NCBI RefSeq assembly: GCF_000775995.1
Contig: NZ_CP009227.1
Span: forward strand, 2,338,296-2,402,295
DNA length: 64,000 nucleotides
Direction of reading: 5' to 3'
From: Treponema sp. OMZ 838
GTDB taxonomy: Bacteria > Spirochaetota > Spirochaetia > Treponematales > Treponemataceae
In this document: piece after piece, positions 8,034-17,604 of the stretch
Numbering within the stretch: position 1 is the first letter of the stretch
Layout of the letters: the number at the start of each line of letters is the position of its first letter
Program-made: the position numbers and the translations under genes
The notes under the pieces: generated by a model
Database searches by the model: none
The model's input: the letters and a program-made list of their open reading frames with translations, nothing else
What the model was told of the DNA's origin: nothing

Positions 8034-9725
8034 CTATCCTATACTTCCATACCTTGATAATAACTCTTTTGCATGAATACGTGAAGCGGCACTCACCTCA
8101 TCGCCTGCCAACATCCGTGCAATTTCTTCAATGCGGGTGTCTCCCTCTATTGTTTTGGCAGATGTGCGGCTTGTATGTTCGGATTGTATCTTCAGTATCT
8201 TAATATGAGTATCGGCAGCGGCGGCAATAACTGCAAGGTGCGTAATACAGAGTATTTGCTTATTACCGGCCAATTCTTTCAGATGTTCTGCAACGGTGCG
8301 GGCTACCTCTCCGCCGATACCCGTATCTATTTCGTCAAACACCAGGGTATCCGCTTCATCGGCGGCAGTCAGGACGGTTTTCAGTGCCAGCATGACGCGC
8401 GAGAGTTCACCACCCGACGCTATTTTGTTGAGCGGTTTAACCGGTTCTCCCGGATTGGTGCTGATTAAAAATTCTACCGAGTCAAACCCGTAGAGACCGG
8501 CAGTCTGCTTGTTTCCGTTCGGTTCGGCTGCCGTAACCTGCACGGTAAATACCACCTTGGGCATACCGAGGCGGGTGAGGGTAGTTTGAATTTTTTGCTG
8601 AAGCTCCGCTGCGGCAGCTTTCCGCTTTTGAGACAGGGCGGTACCGGCTGCAAAAAGTTTTGCTTCAAGCTGAGGAACTTCTTTTGCCAGAGCGGTTTTA
8701 TCCTGCTCGCTTTCGCCGAGGGAATCCAGCTCGGATTGTGCGGCCTCCCGATAGGCGAGGATATCCTTGATGGTTGCGCCGTATTTTTTCTTGAGTTTAT
8801 TGATAAGGGAAAGCCGCTTTTGCACCTGTTCCAGCCGATTGGGGTCAAATACGAGTTTTGAAAGATAGGAGCTGAAAAATTCGCCGATATCCTGCATTTC
8901 ATAGTAGGCATTTTCTATCCGCTCGGCATATTCGTGAACGGCGGGATCGATAGCGGTAACGCTGTCAGAGATATGCTGTAGTTTTTTAAGCTGCGGTACA
9001 ATGCCTTGTTCCTGTGTGCACAGGTTTTGCAGCGTCTCGACCTGTTCATACAGTTTTTCATACTGGCAGAGTTTTGTTTCTTCCGCTTCAAGCGCCTCGT
9101 CTTCTTCCGGCTGTAAGCGGGCATTGTCGATTTCGTCGATGACGAATGCAAGATAGTCTACCCGCTCGGTACGCTCTTTTTCGGAATGCCCTATCGTTTC
9201 CAGTTTTGCTTTTATTTCGGCGAGGCGGGTATAAAGAAGACTGAATGCACGCACTTCATCGAGGATACTTGCATAGGAATCCAAGAAGCGGCGGTGTTCC
9301 GCTGTTTTAAAAAGAGATTGATGGTCGTGCTGACCGTGAATATCGACTAGAAAAGAGGTGAATGCTTCAAGCTCGGCGCGGGAAACTTGTGTGTCTTGAA
9401 TCCAAATACCGCCGCGGCCGTTTTCTTTCAGTGTGCGCCGTAACAGTATCCGGTTATTTTCCGGTTCTATGCCACGCTCGTCAAGCCATGCGGCGGCTTC
9501 GGGATGGGTGTTCGCAAGGTAGAACGTACCGGACACCGCCGCTTCGGAAGCGCCCGTGCGGATAATATCCGTAGTAACCTTCCCGCCGAGCAAAAAACTG
9601 AGTGCTCCTATCAAAACGGATTTTCCCGCGCCGGTTTCTCCCGACAGTACATTCAAATGAGCGTTAAAATCGAGAGAAAGCTCGTCGATAAGCGCAATAT
9701 TTTTTACCGAAATGGTTTCGAGCAC
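8034..9725 (-). CDS. recN: DNA repair protein RecN
   Basis: 563 residues, the usual length. Walker A is SGETGAGKSVLIGALSFLLGG at about residues 29-49. The central part is a long coiled coil (EEDEALEAEETKLCQYEKLYEQ and after). ASGGELSRVMLALK is the ABC signature and TLVFDEIDTGIGGEVA is Walker B. RecN is an SMC-like ATPase that acts early in double-strand-break repair. It lies 21 bp after the NAD kinase gene in the operon cheW to HD protein. Confidence 0.95.
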   Translation of the reverse strand: MLETISVKNIALIDELSLDFNAHLNVLSGETGAGKSVLIGALSFLLGGKVTTDIIRTGASEAAVSGTFYLANTHPEAAAWLDERGIEPENNRILLRRTLKENGRGGIWIQDTQVSRAELEAFTSFLVDIHGQHDHQSLFKTAEHRRFLDSYASILDEVRAFSLLYTRLAEIKAKLETIGHSEKERTERVDYLAFVIDEIDNARLQPEEDEALEAEETKLCQYEKLYEQVETLQNLCTQEQGIVPQLKKLQHISDSVTAIDPAVHEYAERIENAYYEMQDIGEFFSSYLSKLVFDPNRLEQVQKRLSLINKLKKKYGATIKDILAYREAAQSELDSLGESEQDKTALAKEVPQLEAKLFAAGTALSQKRKAAAAELQQKIQTTLTRLGMPKVVFTVQVTAAEPNGNKQTAGLYGFDSVEFLISTNPGEPVKPLNKIASGGELSRVMLALKTVLTAADEADTLVFDEIDTGIGGEVARTVAEHLKELAGNKQILCITHLAVIAAAADTHIKILKIQSEHTSRTSAKTIEGDTRIEEIARMLAGDEVSAASRIHAKELLSRYGSIG

Positions 9726-9746
9726 ATCAACCTCCGCGCCCCAGTG

Positions 9747-10598
9747 TTATTCCTGCAACGGACTTCCCGACCACGCTAATTTTGACCGGAGCGCCGTGTA
9801 AAACGCTTCCGGCGAACACCCGATGAGTTTTAGTCGGTGGCGTGACATTTTAATTTCAATTTTGTCGCCTTCGCAGAGCGGAAACAACTCCTGTCCGTCT
9901 ATAGATACAATAACATCTTTTTGACGATTATGCAAAACCTCAATACGCATCGTACCGGAAGCAGGCAATACGACCGGCCGGTTTGACAGTGAAAATGCCG
10001 AGATAGGTGTAAGAACAAAGGCGGCAACCGTCGGATCCATAATCGGGCCGCCGGAGGCTGCCGAATATGCGGTAGAACCGGTCGGGCTTGACACGATAAC
10101 GCCGTCCGCCCGATACACGCCGAAAGAGATACCGTTAAAGGATAGTGCGAGATTTATAAGCTTCGCAATGCCGCCGCCTGAAACAACAACATCGTTGAGC
10201 GCATCAAAGGAGCCGACACACTCGCCGTTACGATACACGGCGGTAGAAAGCATCAGCCGCTCGTGATGTTCCGCATTTCCTGCGAGGTATTCGCCGAGCG
10301 CTTGTTTCCAATGCGCCGGTTCAACGCCTGCAATAAACCCGAATTCACCGAGGTTAATGGGAAATACCGGTATTTTTTTCGGTGCACAGTACCGTGCTGC
10401 AAACAGCACCGTCCCGTCCCCGCCGAGGCAAACGGCAAAATCATACCGTTTTCGAATCGGCTTTGCAGGAGACAAGCCGTCATATTCATAGATGTCTGCT
10501 TGAATCCCGTTTTCTTGCAAAAACTCCGGAAGCTCCTGGGATATCTCCGCTGCGTGCGGTTTATAGGTTGTTAGGATGATAATGGCGTTCTTTTGCAT
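9747..10598 (-). CDS. nadK: NAD kinase
   Basis: 283 residues. The nucleotide-binding GGDGT motif is present (VCLGGDGTVLFAARY, about residues 55-69), with NLGEFGFI and the second conserved block DGVIVSSPTGSTAYSAASGGPI near residues 163-186. It phosphorylates NAD to NADP using ATP or polyphosphate. It follows the DegT-like gene by 9 bp and precedes recN in a single minus-strand operon. Cytoplasmic; normal length and no missing motif. Confidence 0.93.
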   Translation of the reverse strand: MQKNAIIILTTYKPHAAEISQELPEFLQENGIQADIYEYDGLSPAKPIRKRYDFAVCLGGDGTVLFAARYCAPKKIPVFPINLGEFGFIAGVEPAHWKQALGEYLAGNAEHHERLMLSTAVYRNGECVGSFDALNDVVVSGGGIAKLINLALSFNGISFGVYRADGVIVSSPTGSTAYSAASGGPIMDPTVAAFVLTPISAFSLSNRPVVLPASGTMRIEVLHNRQKDVIVSIDGQELFPLCEGDKIEIKMSRHRLKLIGCSPEAFYTALRSKLAWSGSPLQE

Positions 10599-10607
10599 AC
10601 GTGTCCG

Positions 10608-11630
10608 TTACGGCAGTGTTCCTAATACCTTTGCAATCTTTGCAGCATTATTGAGACCGAGCCGGGGATAGAGGGGAAAAAGTACCGTCCGCAGCAAAAG
10701 CGAGGCCGCATTAATGCATGTATTTTCTTCTTTTAAAAAGTCCACAATGGAATTGGTAAAAGCGAGTTCTATCTCAATATCTTTGCGGTTAACGTATTGT
10801 TTTACATCTTTAAAGCCGCTTTCAAGTATTACCGGAAAGGAATAGACGGGGTTTTTTACTCTTTCAGCAAATACGAGCGGCTTATGCCTCGTTTGTAAAA
10901 GTGAGCGGAGATACAGCTCCCGCATTTCGTCGCGAAGCTGGAGGTTTTTTTCCATATTTTTAAGCTGTACAAAGGCGAGGGACGCATTAATGTCGGGCAA
11001 GAAATCGGTTATCGGAATAGTTTCCGCCATGTTCTTTAACACGGAAGCATTGCGCCGCTCTGCAGCAATGAGGATGCCTCCGCCGCCGCCCGTTAAAATA
11101 TCCCGTTCTTCGAGTCCCAGTATCGCAAACGAACCGAACGTTCCTGCCCGCTTTTCCCCGTATAAGGCGCCGGCGCTTTGGGAAATGTCTTCGATAATCG
11201 GAATTGAAAGAGCTGTAAACGCTTCCATATCGGGGACGTTGCCGAGTGTTTCGTGTAGAACCAGCACTCTGCCGCCTTGCTTAATACCTTCTTCAACCGC
11301 TTCAGGTGTAACCAAACCGGTTAACGGATCGACATCCAAAACAATCGGTGTAAATCCGTTTCGTGCTACTTCGATATATTGCCACGAAGGGGCGAGCGCT
11401 GACAATAAGACGCCCGCTTTCTCAGGGAGGTCGAACATCTTGAGCGTATAAACCAATGCCATCGCCGGACTCCGTAAGGCAAGGACTCCTTCAGCCTCAT
11501 AGAGTTCGCGTACTAATTTAATGAGTTTTTGATTCATCTCACCCGGGCCGATTTTTTCTTCGACCATACAGGTGAGTACGGCATCCATTTCAGAACGCCG
11601 AATAGTAGAGCTATAAACAGGTATCGGCAT
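10608..11630 (-). CDS. DegT/DnrJ/StrS family protein lacking the PLP lysine
   Basis: 340 residues with the sugar-aminotransferase fold: SPAMALVYTL near residue 54, the cofactor Asp in IIEDISQSAGA (Asp148), and the glycine-rich LTGGGGG loop. In active members the Schiff-base lysine precedes that loop (consensus K-N-[IL]-T-T-G). Here the same place reads ERDILTGGGG, with Arg176. PLP cannot be held as an internal aldimine, so aminotransferase activity is doubtful; it may be a dehydratase-like, binding or non-catalytic form. Sits between cheW (1-bp gap) and nadK (9-bp gap). Real gene, activity uncertain. Confidence 0.8.
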   Translation of the reverse strand: MPIPVYSSTIRRSEMDAVLTCMVEEKIGPGEMNQKLIKLVRELYEAEGVLALRSPAMALVYTLKMFDLPEKAGVLLSALAPSWQYIEVARNGFTPIVLDVDPLTGLVTPEAVEEGIKQGGRVLVLHETLGNVPDMEAFTALSIPIIEDISQSAGALYGEKRAGTFGSFAILGLEERDILTGGGGGILIAAERRNASVLKNMAETIPITDFLPDINASLAFVQLKNMEKNLQLRDEMRELYLRSLLQTRHKPLVFAERVKNPVYSFPVILESGFKDVKQYVNRKDIEIELAFTNSIVDFLKEENTCINAASLLLRTVLFPLYPRLGLNNAAKIAKVLGTLP

Positions 11631-11631
11631 A

Positions 11632-12105
11632 TTAGAATGTGGTAAGTTTTTGTAATTCTTTCGGATTAAACAATCTGCGGATATCCAATAGGATGAGATA
11701 TCCAGAGTCTTGGCGGATAACTCCGTTAATATATTCGGTACCGATACCGGTAATCATCTGCGGCGGCGGCTGAACATCTTCTTGCCGTACCATAACAACA
11801 CGTGCGATGCGGTCAATGACAATACCGATCTTATATTTTCCGATTTTAAGGATGATAAATCCTCCCAAATATTCATCGTCTCCGTCCAAATCCGCCTTTT
11901 TAAGGTGGAATCGTTTGTGCAAACTGATAATCGGTATAATTTCATTTCTCAAATGGAAAAAACCTTCGACGTAATATGGTGCATTCGGAATCTGCCGGAC
12001 TTCTTGAACCTTTACTATCTCTTTTACATCCATTATATCGACACCGTAAAGCTCTTCACCGAGCTGAAAGGTAACCAATTGAAACTGCGCGTCAGTAATC
12101 GCCAT
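11632..12105 (-). CDS. cheW: chemotaxis coupling protein CheW
   Basis: 157 residues, a single CheW domain: QLVTFQLGEELYGVDIMDVKEIV, then PNAPYYVEGFFHLRNEIIPIISL near residues 41-65, and YKIGIVIDRIARVVMV. CheW links chemoreceptors to the kinase CheA. It is the first gene of a six-gene operon otherwise made of metabolic and repair genes, an unusual setting. GGAGGA lies just before the ATG. A chemoreceptor is encoded at 37.4-39.7 kb but no CheA is in the window. Confidence 0.93.
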   Translation of the reverse strand: MAITDAQFQLVTFQLGEELYGVDIMDVKEIVKVQEVRQIPNAPYYVEGFFHLRNEIIPIISLHKRFHLKKADLDGDDEYLGGFIILKIGKYKIGIVIDRIARVVMVRQEDVQPPPQMITGIGTEYINGVIRQDSGYLILLDIRRLFNPKELQKLTTF

Positions 12106-12232
12106 ATCTATCCTCCGCTAAAATTGATAACGCCGAACGTATTTCAAAGATACTATAATTTATAACTTTCTTCAAGCAGGCTATTATAGAGTGTAGGGTA
12201 AATGCACTATAGGCGTATACTGCATTTTTTTG

Positions 12233-12248
12233 TATACTACCAGTTACT
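12233..12248 (+). promoter_or_regulatory. -10 box directly before the patatin start
   Basis: TATACT at 12233-12238 lies 10 nt before the ATG at 12249, so the transcript would have a leader of only a few nucleotides. No ribosome binding site is present. A second TATACT lies at 12216-12221. No good -35 hexamer was found, so this is weaker than the maf and tetR cases. Confidence 0.35.
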
Positions 12249-13154
12249 ATGAAATGGGCACTTGTGTTATCGGGAGGCGGAGCCGCTGGGCTTGCATACA
12301 TCGGTTTTTTTAAGGCACTTGAAGAATTGAATCTTCCTAAGCCGGACTGTATTGTCGGCTGTTCGATGGGATCGATTATCGGCGGCTTATATGCAAGCGG
12401 AAAATCGGTACGGGAAATGGAAGCCGTTTTTGAAGAATCTTTCGATATTAACCGGTATGTCGGCGGCAGCGGCGTGCATATTCCGCTTTTAAAACACGCA
12501 CTTAACCAGATTATTCACTACGGTACGTTGATTACCCGTATGCTTTCCGGCACGGGAGCCGATTCGGGAGAAAAAGCCCATAAATTCTTTATGGAACTCT
12601 CCGGCGGTAAATCTTTTAATGACTGTACCATTCCCTTTTTGTGCAATGCCTTCGACCTTTGCAGCGGAAAAGAGGTTGTACTCAATTCAGGACGGTTAGC
12701 GGATGCAATGAGGGCGAGTGCTTCGTATCCCGGTCTTTTTACACCCGTTAAGCGACAGAATGAAATGCTGATAGATGCGTGCGTGATAGATAATACTCCT
12801 GTTTGGATTGCCCGCGAACAGGGATATAAAAATATCCTTGCACTGACTTTCGGTGCTTTTGAACCGGTTACTACTTCCGAATTAGATAGTTCGGTCGCGG
12901 TACTGATGAGGACGCTTGCCTGTACTACCGCTCATATTGCACTGCAGCCGAATGAATACCCTACTGCGTTTATCAATTTGACAAGCGCCCGGTCATCCCG
13001 TGATTTTTCGGATCCTAAAAAACAGATTGAGTTCGGATATCATAAAACAATGGATAACAAACATTTACTGCAAGCCTTTTTTGCGGAAGGTATTAACGGT
13101 AAGATACAACGGGCGCTTTTAACCCGGAAAACAAAAAAAGAGTATAGCGTATGA
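12249..13154 (+). CDS. patatin-like phospholipase
   Basis: 301 residues. The oxyanion loop is LSGGGAAGLAYIGF (residues 7-20) and the nucleophile elbow is VGCSMGSIIGG with Ser at about residue 41. The second dyad residue is in LIDACVIDNTP, where the usual Asp-Gly-Gly reads Asp-Ala-Cys, as in many RssA-like members. The family are serine-aspartate lipid acyl hydrolases. No signal peptide, so cytoplasmic or membrane-associated. It overlaps the next gene by 4 bp. There is no ribosome binding site and a -10 box sits just before the start. Confidence 0.9.
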   Translation: MKWALVLSGGGAAGLAYIGFFKALEELNLPKPDCIVGCSMGSIIGGLYASGKSVREMEAVFEESFDINRYVGGSGVHIPLLKHALNQIIHYGTLITRMLSGTGADSGEKAHKFFMELSGGKSFNDCTIPFLCNAFDLCSGKEVVLNSGRLADAMRASASYPGLFTPVKRQNEMLIDACVIDNTPVWIAREQGYKNILALTFGAFEPVTTSELDSSVAVLMRTLACTTAHIALQPNEYPTAFINLTSARSSRDFSDPKKQIEFGYHKTMDNKHLLQAFFAEGINGKIQRALLTRKTKKEYSV

Positions 13155-13531
13155 TTCCTGTTTTCCGCCGCTTGCGTGTCCTTGATTATCTGATCTTTGC
13201 CTCCGTTATCACTGTTTCTTTATGGACGGGCTTTTTCCTCTATACCGGAGAGAATCACGTACAGCGGCTGGTGATTGAAACGCCAAGCGGTAAATGGATA
13301 TATCCGCTTACCGAAACGCGCACGGTGGTTGTACCCGGTGCAATCGGCAATACGATCATCCGGATAGAACATAATACCGCTTTTATTTCCGATTCTCCGT
13401 GTCCCAATAAGACCTGTGTGAATGCTGCGGCACTCAAAAAAGCAGGGGATTGGAATGCCTGTATGCCTAACAGAGTTTTCTTGCATATTGAAGGCGATAC
13501 TTCCGAAGATATGATTCTGCCGCAGAACTAA
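13151..13531 (+). CDS. NusG domain II-containing membrane-anchored protein
   Basis: 126 residues overlapping the patatin gene by ATGA. Residues 14-34 form one membrane helix (IFASVITVSLWTGFFLY). The outside part matches the DUF1312/NusG domain II fold, with KWIYPLTETRTVVVPG, IGNTIIRIEHNTAFISDSPCPNKTCVN and ACMPNRVFLHIEG. The C-P-N-K-T-C pair and the later Cys are typical of the family. The role is unknown; family members often accompany lipoprotein or FMN-transfer genes. Confidence 0.85.
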   Translation: MIPVFRRLRVLDYLIFASVITVSLWTGFFLYTGENHVQRLVIETPSGKWIYPLTETRTVVVPGAIGNTIIRIEHNTAFISDSPCPNKTCVNAAALKKAGDWNACMPNRVFLHIEGDTSEDMILPQN

Positions 13532-13620
13532 AAATCGGTATTATTCCGAAAATTTAAAAAAAATATGCTTTAGTCTGCTTGATTCATTCACAGAAATCCT
13601 ATATAGTCGCCGTGTAAGTT

Positions 13621-13648
13621 AAAAAGATATCCGTGTAACGGTCTTTTT
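13621..13648 (+). terminator. bidirectional hairpin terminator
   Basis: AAAAAGA (13621-13627) pairs with TCTTTTT (13642-13648), with an inner CCGT/ACGG stem, GTA loop and a TAT bulge. The A and T tracts make it a possible terminator in both directions. It ends the patatin/NusG-II operon. The rest of the gap 13532-13852 holds a second weak hairpin (13756-13780) and nothing else clear. Confidence 0.5.
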
Positions 13649-13852
13649 CAGCAGCCGGCGGCTTAAATTACAATAAAGCCATTCGACATTTCTATTACAA
13701 ATACGTTTTTATTATCAAAAGTTATACAATTGTTGGGGCATTGACGGGGAAACCGGCTAAGGGCATCGTTTGCCTTTTAGCAATTCCTATAGGGTAAAAC
13801 GAAAGAACCGGACTTTAAAGACCGGAAAATATTTTTTGATGAGGTATAAATA

Positions 13853-15358
13853 ATGAAGAAACTAATACTTTGCATAACAGCGGTGATAGCTATCGGAATG
13901 ACAAGCTGTAATTCGCCGTTAGATCATAAGGGGTCATCGGAAACACCTGGTGTCCCATCTACTCCTCCGCAAAATCCGTATGAATTGGTTGAAGCGGATG
14001 TGTTTGAGGCGTTCTCTCTCTCAAAGGGACATATCACCGCTTCGGCAGCCGCCAAAAAGATTGAAAACGGCACTCCGGCAAGCGGTATTACGTTTACCGA
14101 AAGAAAAATGATTGCGTATGACGATGAAGCAGGAACATTTACCATAACAGTAAAGGGGACGAAAGACGGTAAAAACTTTTCCCAAAAGATTTCCGTAACC
14201 GGATTTACGCATCCGCTTGCAGAGAAATTTGTACAATCGGTTGCCAGTTGCGAGCTTAATTTGGACGACGCTATAGAACACAATTATTCGCTTGCAAAAT
14301 ATATTGAAGAAGTAAATAAGGATAAGAGCGGAAAAAAGCTCGTAAAAAAACTGTCGTTTATGCTGAGCGATTCCGTAACAACCATAGAACTTGGCGAACA
14401 CGACAGCTATACACTGACGGCAAAGGCGAAAAAAGGCTCGCCGGATACGAAGATAGTGGTTCAGCCGAGTGTTATGTTCCGAAAACTCACCGAGGGCGGG
14501 ACAGAAACACTTGTCAAGAATACGGTATTTTCGTTTACCCATTTAAATTCATCGCTGAAAAAAGACTATTTTGAAGCAAAGGATGTATTCAAGTATATTT
14601 TGGATAAAACTGCCGATAGCGCTATAAAAGCCGATCTGAAGGAATTTGCTTCGTCCTTTTATGCCGGTGCAAAAGCTACCGGACAAGCACCGGCAAATCT
14701 TTTTACTGAAGAATTTACAAATGCGGTTAAAAAATATGCCGATCTGTATCAGACTAAAGATATGAATAAGCAGCTCGCAATCGATAAAATTACGTACGGT
14801 ATCGCTCAGCCTAAAAACGGCGGAATCGATGCCGATGACTACACAGGTACGGTGAAGATAAATCTTTGTATTGCAACAAGTGATCAGGTTACTGCTCAGA
14901 ACAATATTTCGGCAATTAAAGAGATAAAAAAATCGGGGTTTGCAAAGATAACCAATGCGGATGAATTAAATAAACAAGTTTTTTTCGCGGTTGTCTCTAA
15001 CCTAAATCCTTCAGATATCGATGTACAGACTTGGAAAAATAAAATTTTTACAGGCCGCCGTTTACTGAGTGTAAATAATAGTAATGGAACTGTTACCCCC
15101 AACCCCATTGCCAATCCTCTGCCCGGCGGTTCAGGTGAGCCTTTTCAGTTGTGCGTAAATGGAATGGGGAACCTAGCTTCTCAATTGGGATGCGGGCATT
15201 TTGGGGCTTCGCTGACTAAAAACGGAAAATCAATTTTTATAGAAAATATAGTTTTGGACAAAAAACAGAATGAAACGGATCTTAAAATAACGGTACAGTT
15301 AAAGGGTTTCACTGATTTTTTGACAATAGTAACTAACCCGGGGCAGGCATATAGATAA
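13853..15358 (+). CDS. lipoprotein with Lipoprotein_17-like domains
   Basis: 501 residues. The signal peptide ends in a lipobox GMTSC with Cys at residue 19, so the protein is lipidated and held at the cell envelope. After a Pro-rich linker, residues about 45-125 (ITASAAAKKIENG, GTFTITVKGTKDGK, ISVTGFTH) resemble the lipoprotein-17/variable surface protein domain, best known from mycoplasma surface proteins. Weaker copies follow at 130-240 and near the C-terminus (LKITVQLKGF). Probably surface-exposed or periplasmic with a structural or host-contact role; no enzyme motif. The next gene is also a lipoprotein. Confidence 0.75.
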   Translation: MKKLILCITAVIAIGMTSCNSPLDHKGSSETPGVPSTPPQNPYELVEADVFEAFSLSKGHITASAAAKKIENGTPASGITFTERKMIAYDDEAGTFTITVKGTKDGKNFSQKISVTGFTHPLAEKFVQSVASCELNLDDAIEHNYSLAKYIEEVNKDKSGKKLVKKLSFMLSDSVTTIELGEHDSYTLTAKAKKGSPDTKIVVQPSVMFRKLTEGGTETLVKNTVFSFTHLNSSLKKDYFEAKDVFKYILDKTADSAIKADLKEFASSFYAGAKATGQAPANLFTEEFTNAVKKYADLYQTKDMNKQLAIDKITYGIAQPKNGGIDADDYTGTVKINLCIATSDQVTAQNNISAIKEIKKSGFAKITNADELNKQVFFAVVSNLNPSDIDVQTWKNKIFTGRRLLSVNNSNGTVTPNPIANPLPGGSGEPFQLCVNGMGNLASQLGCGHFGASLTKNGKSIFIENIVLDKKQNETDLKITVQLKGFTDFLTIVTNPGQAYR

Positions 15359-15451
15359 GATTCACCCGTTTGTCCGCACAGGCGCAAACTTGTCCATTGA
15401 ACCTGTTTGGAAGCGCAGTTATCGAACAGGTCGATTATACGAGGAGAGCTT

Positions 15452-17563
15452 ATGAAAAAGATACTATTGACTATAGCAGCGGTGATAACGCTTGCTGCAT
15501 TTTTTGCAGGATGTAAAGTTCCCAATACTCCCTCCAAGGAGCCGCAGCCGTTACCCCCGTCTTCCCCACAGGAGGAGGGCGGAAGCGGCGGCAGTTCGAC
15601 ACCTACACAAATAATGATAACAGTTGCGGGAGATGAACACGTTACGCTTAAAGCGGAAAAAACATTTACAGCAGATAAAGGAAAAACCTGGCACCAATTA
15701 CAAGCATTGGCGGAAGATAAGATAGACCACTACAACGAACATTACGGACTCGACAAATGGAAACTTACCAATGCTGCCGGTCATGATTTAATTGCTGACT
15801 ATGTTTTTAATGCAAATACAACCGTTTTTGTTGTAACAAAACAGATCACAACGCCGCTGCCCTCTAAGATTATGATAACAGTTGAGGGAGACGCAGGGGT
15901 TATATTAAAAGCCGATCCTACATTTGAAGTGGCTCCGGGCAAGCACTGGGATGAAATCGAAGCGCTTGCAAAAACGAAAATACAAAAATATAAGTCTCAT
16001 TATGAGCTTAAAAACTGGCGTCTTAGCAATGCTTCAGGGCAGGTTTTGGATGACAGCTATATAACTTCGTTTAATGCCAATACTACCGTCTTTATAGAAA
16101 CAAAACCGGTAGATATACAGCTTACCATTAAAGGAGAGCATGTTGATATCACTTCTCCTGCCGAAATGTATGTACCTAAGGGCACAAAATGGAGCGAAAT
16201 AAAAACCAGAGTTATGGATAAAGTTAGTCAAAAACCCGGTTTTGTCATACTTGCATGGAAAAAAGGCAGTAAAACCGGTATCGAATTTTACGATAACTTT
16301 CAATTTAGAGGCAAAACAACGATATACGTCGAAACAAGACCGACAGATGTTACCATCACGATAAAAGGAGATGGTCATGTGCAGCTCGGTGCGTCGCCTA
16401 CAATCACAAAGCCATATGGCGTAAAATGGAGAGAAATAAAAGACGAAGCAAAAACTAAGATAACCTGTACCCCAGGCTATGTGTTTGCCACATGGAAAAA
16501 AGGCAGCACAACCGGAAAAGAGCTGTTTGACATTGATGATTTTGAAGAAGACACCGACATATATGCGATAACACAACAAGTTCCCGTTCCCGACGGTGTA
16601 AAGGTAACGCCTCCTACAGGCGGTATTACCGGACATGCCGTTTCGTATACCTTGCCAACTGCCGACGCTTCATGGAAAGGCGTATTTATCAATGGACGCA
16701 CAGTCAATTTAAATGCCTATACTATAGGTAAATACGAAGTTAGTGTGCAAATATGGAATGAAGTGTGCGAATGGGCTCAAAGGAACGGTTATTTGTTTGA
16801 ATTTGACCCTAAAAACGACGATACTCCTACCCAAGCTAATCAGCCGATGGCAAACATAAGCTGGACCGACTGCATAGCGTGGTGTAATGCATATACCGAG
16901 ATGAAATTCGGAAACACGGAACAGTGCGTATACCGCGACGGATCGCCATCGGGGAAGGTCATAAAACAGGCTTTCCATGGTGATAAAGCATATTGCGATT
17001 TTTCTAAAAAAGGATTCCGTTTGCCGACGGAAGCCGAGTGGGAGTACGCTGCCCGCTGGCAGGGTAACGACAGCACCAATGCCGAACAATACGGTACTGT
17101 TTATTTAACCAATTTGAATTCGGCAAGCGGTGCAACAAAGCCTGTTGGCTTTGAAGGTATGGCAATGCCGTCCGGTGAAAGTTATGAAACCTTATGCGCA
17201 GAAACCACCCGTGTTGCAGTTTTCAATAAATGGTGGAACGGCACGGAATTTGCATCACAAAGTCCCTCCGTACCTGGTAGAGCAAATGTCGGAGACAAAA
17301 CAGCCAACAAATTGGGACTGCACAATATGAGTGGCAATGTTGCAGAATGGTGCTGGGATTTATATACAACCATAAATGCAAGTACAAATGCCTATCCTAC
17401 CGGTCCTTTTCCGGACTATGAGACGCAACGGGTAGTACGCGGCGGCAACTGGTCTGAAAGTACCGGACAAGCTGTATACGATTGCATGACCGGCAAGCGA
17501 AAATCAAAAGGTTCCAGTGGAGCTGATCCTATCAGAGGCTTCCGCTTAGTCTGGCAAGAGTAG
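15452..17563 (+). CDS. lipoprotein with four beta repeats and SUMF-type domain
   Basis: 703 residues from the ATG at 15452, which has an AGGAGAG ribosome binding site. The lipobox is FFAGC with Cys21. Four repeats of about 78 residues follow (about 52-128, 135-215, 216-292, 293-370), each of the form ITI.GD....KW.EI...W......TTIYV. Residues about 395-700 form a formylglycine-generating-enzyme/SUMF domain: IGKYEVSVQIWNEV, FRLPTEAEWEYAAR, NMSGNVAEWCWD, RVVRGGNWSES and RGFRLVW. True FGE has a Cys where this ends RGFRL, so oxidase activity is not expected. Likely a ligand-binding surface lipoprotein. Confidence 0.85.
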   Translation: MKKILLTIAAVITLAAFFAGCKVPNTPSKEPQPLPPSSPQEEGGSGGSSTPTQIMITVAGDEHVTLKAEKTFTADKGKTWHQLQALAEDKIDHYNEHYGLDKWKLTNAAGHDLIADYVFNANTTVFVVTKQITTPLPSKIMITVEGDAGVILKADPTFEVAPGKHWDEIEALAKTKIQKYKSHYELKNWRLSNASGQVLDDSYITSFNANTTVFIETKPVDIQLTIKGEHVDITSPAEMYVPKGTKWSEIKTRVMDKVSQKPGFVILAWKKGSKTGIEFYDNFQFRGKTTIYVETRPTDVTITIKGDGHVQLGASPTITKPYGVKWREIKDEAKTKITCTPGYVFATWKKGSTTGKELFDIDDFEEDTDIYAITQQVPVPDGVKVTPPTGGITGHAVSYTLPTADASWKGVFINGRTVNLNAYTIGKYEVSVQIWNEVCEWAQRNGYLFEFDPKNDDTPTQANQPMANISWTDCIAWCNAYTEMKFGNTEQCVYRDGSPSGKVIKQAFHGDKAYCDFSKKGFRLPTEAEWEYAARWQGNDSTNAEQYGTVYLTNLNSASGATKPVGFEGMAMPSGESYETLCAETTRVAVFNKWWNGTEFASQSPSVPGRANVGDKTANKLGLHNMSGNVAEWCWDLYTTINASTNAYPTGPFPDYETQRVVRGGNWSESTGQAVYDCMTGKRKSKGSSGADPIRGFRLVWQE

Positions 17564-17604
17564 CCGGTAGTCATTTCCCAACGCGGACAGTTTGTTCGTG
17601 TTGC

